NCBI RefSeq assembly: GCF_045617425.1
Contig: NZ_JAZLIO010000015.1
Location: 293,609 to 357,608 of the forward strand
Direction of reading: 5' to 3'
DNA length: 64,000 bases
From: Carnobacterium_B sp045617425
GTDB lineage: Bacteria; Bacillota; Bacilli; Lactobacillales; Carnobacteriaceae
The stretch's first letter is position 1. Each line of letters begins with the position of its first letter. Both the position numbers and the translations under genes were made by a program. Shown here one piece after another: positions 62,084 through 64,000 of this stretch. Below the pieces are notes generated by a model. The model was not told the origin of the DNA. It saw only the letters and a program-made list of their open reading frames with translations, and did not search any database.

Positions 62084-62089
62084 TATAAT
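62084..62089 (+). promoter_or_regulatory. Candidate -10 box for msmK
   Basis: A consensus TATAAT lies 26 bases before the GTG start; the -35 region 17 bases upstream (TAGCGT) is poor, so an activator or UP element may be needed. Confidence 0.4.
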
Positions 62090-62115
62090 AAATCAGCTTT
62101 TAATAGAGAGGAAAC

Positions 62116-63231
62116 GTGGCTATAATGGTAGAAATCGCACTTAAAAATATTAATAAAAAATATGAAAATAATGAAAATTATTCAGTAACAAACTTTGATT
62201 TAAATATAAAAGATCGTGAATTCATTGTATTTGTTGGTCCTTCAGGATGTGGTAAATCAACGACCTTACGTATGGTTGCTGGATTGGAAGATATTTCAGA
62301 AGGAGAATTATATATTGGAGATAAACTAGTCAATGATGTTGCTCCTAAAGATCGAGATATCGCAATGGTTTTCCAAAACTATGCTTTATATCCTCATATG
62401 ACAGTATATGATAATATGGCTTTCGGTTTGAAGTTACGTAAATACAAAAAAGAGGAAATCAAACAACGTGTTGAAGAGGCTGCTGAAATTTTAGGATTAA
62501 CAGAATTTTTGAAACGTAAACCTGCTGCACTGTCTGGGGGGCAACGTCAACGTGTCGCCTTAGGACGCGCTATTGTTCGTGATGCTAAAGTATTCTTAAT
62601 GGATGAACCTTTATCAAATTTAGATGCTAAATTACGTGTAGCAATGCGAGCTGAAATAGCAAAATTACACCGTCGTTTAAATACAACTACAATTTATGTA
62701 ACTCATGACCAAACAGAAGCAATGACAATGGCGGATCGTATCGTTATCATGAAAGACGGATTCGTTCAGCAAATCGGAACACCTAAAGAAGTCTATAATA
62801 CACCAGTTAACGTCTTTGTTGCAGGATTTATTGGTTCTCCAGCAATGAACTTCTTTGATGTTACCTTAACGAATAATATTATCTCCAATGGTAAAGGGTT
62901 GTCTATTACACTAGACGAAAGAAATGCAAAAAATCTTGCAACTAAAGGTTATGAAGGTAAGCAACTTATTTTTGGTATTCGTCCTGAAGACATTCATAGT
63001 GAACAAATTGTTTTAGACGCTAATCCAAATAGTATCGTTCATGCTGAAGTTGTCGTATCTGAATTACTTGGAGCAGAAACTATGCTTTATACTAAAGTTG
63101 ATGGCACAGAATTCATTTCAAAAGTTGATGCTAGAGACTTTCATAATCCTGGAGAATTTATTGATCTATCGTTTAATTTAAACAAAGCACATTTCTTTGA
63201 TACAGATACTCAAGATGTCATTAATTACTAA
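62116..63231 (+). CDS. msmK: Sugar ABC transporter ATPase (MsmK/UgpC type)
   Basis: An ABC ATPase that energises several carbohydrate importers (CUT1 family). Walker A is GPSGCGKST, the signature LSGGQRQR, Walker B VFLMDEPLSNLD and the switch His is in VTHDQTEA. The C-terminal regulatory TOBE-like region (about residues 245-371) is typical of MsmK. No permease or binding protein is adjacent, as usual for the shared MsmK ATPase. The start is uncertain: GTG at 62116 has a short and ATG at 62125 (MVEIALKNI) a long spacing to GAGAGG. Confidence 0.92.
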   Translation: MAIMVEIALKNINKKYENNENYSVTNFDLNIKDREFIVFVGPSGCGKSTTLRMVAGLEDISEGELYIGDKLVNDVAPKDRDIAMVFQNYALYPHMTVYDNMAFGLKLRKYKKEEIKQRVEEAAEILGLTEFLKRKPAALSGGQRQRVALGRAIVRDAKVFLMDEPLSNLDAKLRVAMRAEIAKLHRRLNTTTIYVTHDQTEAMTMADRIVIMKDGFVQQIGTPKEVYNTPVNVFVAGFIGSPAMNFFDVTLTNNIISNGKGLSITLDERNAKNLATKGYEGKQLIFGIRPEDIHSEQIVLDANPNSIVHAEVVVSELLGAETMLYTKVDGTEFISKVDARDFHNPGEFIDLSFNLNKAHFFDTDTQDVINY

Positions 63232-63264
63232 TAAATAGGTGAAAAAATCAAAATAAGTATTAAC

Positions 63265-63311
63265 ACACTCCAAAAATTAGTTTAAAAAAGCTAACTTTTG
63301 GAGTGTATTTT
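63265..63311. terminator. Terminator after msmK
   Basis: ACACTCCAAAA / TTTTGGAGTGT, extended by TTAG / CTAA inside, is followed on the plus strand by ATTTTATAG. Confidence 0.82.
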
Positions 63312-63374
63312 ATAGTTAAATGTAGTACATAATCTGCTCCCTATCATTTTTCCAGGAAAGGAGTTTCCAGTTGC

Positions 63375-63551
63375 ATGAAATTTTTAAGTGGTGTTATTGC
63401 TATTTGTTGTGCTTTGTGGCTGCATGTATATGTATATGGATTGGAACAATCTTCTGCTGCAGGCTTCAATAATGTTTTTAATTTTTATGCATTTTGTTTA
63501 TTTTCACTAGGCATCGTCTCTATCTATTTATCGTATAAAGAGAAAGAATAG
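63375..63551 (+). CDS. Small two-span membrane protein, 58 residues
   Basis: A short gene beginning MKFLSGVIAICCALWLHVYV and ending IYLSYKEKE. It has AAAGGAG eleven bases before the ATG. Two hydrophobic segments (residues 3-20 and 36-52) are joined by a short polar loop (GLEQSSAAGFNN). I do not recognise the family. It is monocistronic between the msmK terminator and the structured repeat near the rRNA operon. Confidence 0.6.
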   Translation: MKFLSGVIAICCALWLHVYVYGLEQSSAAGFNNVFNFYAFCLFSLGIVSIYLSYKEKE

Positions 63552-63650
63552 TTTATTTATCTAGTTGTATTTTTAAATTGTTTCACGTGACACAATTTGT
63601 TAAGGTTTATAATTTTTTTGTTGTTAAATGTATCAAACTACTCAACAATA

Positions 63651-63815
63651 ATTTCTGGAGAAATAGGGTTACTTATTACCTGTATAAGATTCCTTCATAA
63701 TTAGAAACCGTAAGCACTGAAACGCTTATGGTTTCTTTGAAAGTTGATATAAAACTACAGGCTTACAGACCGTCCCGTTCTAAAAACAGACGCGTCCATT
63801 CCAGAAGAAATTTCA
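63651..63815 (-). ncRNA. Structured repeat element, copy 2 (candidate ncRNA)
   Basis: A ~165-base relative of 4907-5080. It has the same closing helix (AATTTCTGGA with TCCA-bulge-GAAATT) and a 34-base internal hairpin at the same offset (63704-63737). The hairpin sequence AGAAACCGTAAGC / GCTTATGGTTTCT differs from copy 1 but still pairs. On the minus strand it lies immediately after the rRNA operon terminator. Confidence 0.6.
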
Positions 63816-63877
63816 TTTTGAAGTATCCACACTATTTGTCAAACAATCATTTGCTAATGAAACTTAACAACAAATAC

Positions 63878-63911
63878 AAAAAAGACATCATCCGGAGATG
63901 ATGTCTTTTTG
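63878..63911 (-). terminator. rRNA operon terminator
   Basis: On the minus strand AAAAAGACATCATC / GATGATGTCTTTTTTGT with a 4-base loop, starting five bases after the 5S rRNA 3' end. Confidence 0.94.
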
Positions 63912-63915
63912 ATTT

Positions 63916-64000
63916 GCGTGGCAACGTCCTACTCTCACAAAGGGAATCCCTTCACTACCATCGGCGCTAAGAAGCTTAACTTCTGTGTTCGGCATGGGAA
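63916..64000 (-). rRNA. rrf: 5S ribosomal RNA (3' part, runs off window)
   Basis: The reverse complement reads as the 3' ~85 bases of a 5S rRNA: TTCCCATGCCGAACACAGAA near the window edge, then GTTAAGC, the GCGCCGATGGTAGT segment and GAGAGTAGGACGTTGCCACGC at the 3' end. About 30 bases of the 5' end and the rest of the rRNA operon lie outside. Confidence 0.95.

Noticed and set aside
1..64000. CRISPR arrays, prophage, insertion sequences, tRNA genes, replication origin
   Set aside because: No regularly spaced repeats, integrase or transposase frames, tRNA cloverleaf sequences or DnaA-box clusters were recognised on reading; the only stable RNA gene is the partial 5S rRNA.

Overview
The window is an AT-rich low-GC Firmicute chromosome segment. 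Zinc-type S14, C+ type L33, the order of the S10/spc/alpha, str and rpoBC clusters, and a cysteine T-box between gltX and cysE all point to Lactobacillales. Protein similarity recalled from memory makes a Carnobacterium-like member of Carnobacteriaceae most likely, but the species cannot be fixed from this sequence. No phage, insertion sequence, CRISPR array or toxin-antitoxin pair was found. Most genes lie on the minus strand.

Layout from left to right. 1-4392: the start of rplM (L13) with its promoter, a GNAT acetyltransferase, truA and the ECF transporter core ecfA1-ecfA2-ecfT. 4393-5396: about 1 kb without a gene, holding a cluster of hairpins, one copy of a two-copy structured repeat and the rplQ terminator. 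5397-19465: the S10/spc/alpha ribosomal block from rplQ back to rpsJ, with secY, adk, infA and rpoA. 19875-21503: ilvE and a small P-loop kinase. 21697-26171: tuf, fusA, rpsG, rpsL. 26514-28788: a ComC-like prepilin peptidase and an aldehyde dehydrogenase. 28941-39695: rpoC, rpoB, a methyltransferase, rplL, rplJ, rplA, rplK. 39817-42174: a membrane protein, an NRDE-family protein and an orphan betaine-binding lipoprotein. 42529-43630: nusG, secE, rpmG.

43722-50769 is the most distinctive part: a flavin-based extracellular electron transfer (EET) locus. In order it encodes a DHNA prenyltransferase (dmkA/menA), FAD:protein FMN transferase (fmnB/apbE), a PplA-like FMN lipoprotein, a long NADH dehydrogenase (ndh2), eetB and a polyprenyl diphosphate synthase (dmkB). 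This matches the Listeria EET order except that eetA is absent from its expected place between ndh2 and eetB, and the PplA homologue has a single FMN domain. The locus sits between sigH and rpmG, which are adjacent in Listeria-type genomes. It is bounded by a strong terminator on one side and a perfectly spaced rpmG promoter on the other.

50961-61896: sigH-like sigma factor, yacP/rae1, rlmB, mrnC, cysS, cysE (Cys T-box), gltX, ispF, ispD, a PIN-TRAM protein (yacL), radA and a dUTPase. 62116-64000: an MsmK/UgpC-type sugar ABC ATPase, a 58-residue membrane peptide, the second copy of the structured repeat, and the 3' part of a 5S rRNA with the terminator of an rRNA operon that continues beyond the window.

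Novelty candidates, strongest first: the eetA-less EET locus and its divergent control region; two ~170-nt elements with conserved architecture and a hairpin whose pairing is kept despite sequence change; the hairpin cluster near 4.7 kb; a 14-bp inverted repeat flanking the sigH-like gene; and a candidate peptide pheromone in the PplA signal peptide. Many start sites were moved downstream from the longest reading frame because the upstream start codon overlaps the Shine-Dalgarno sequence.
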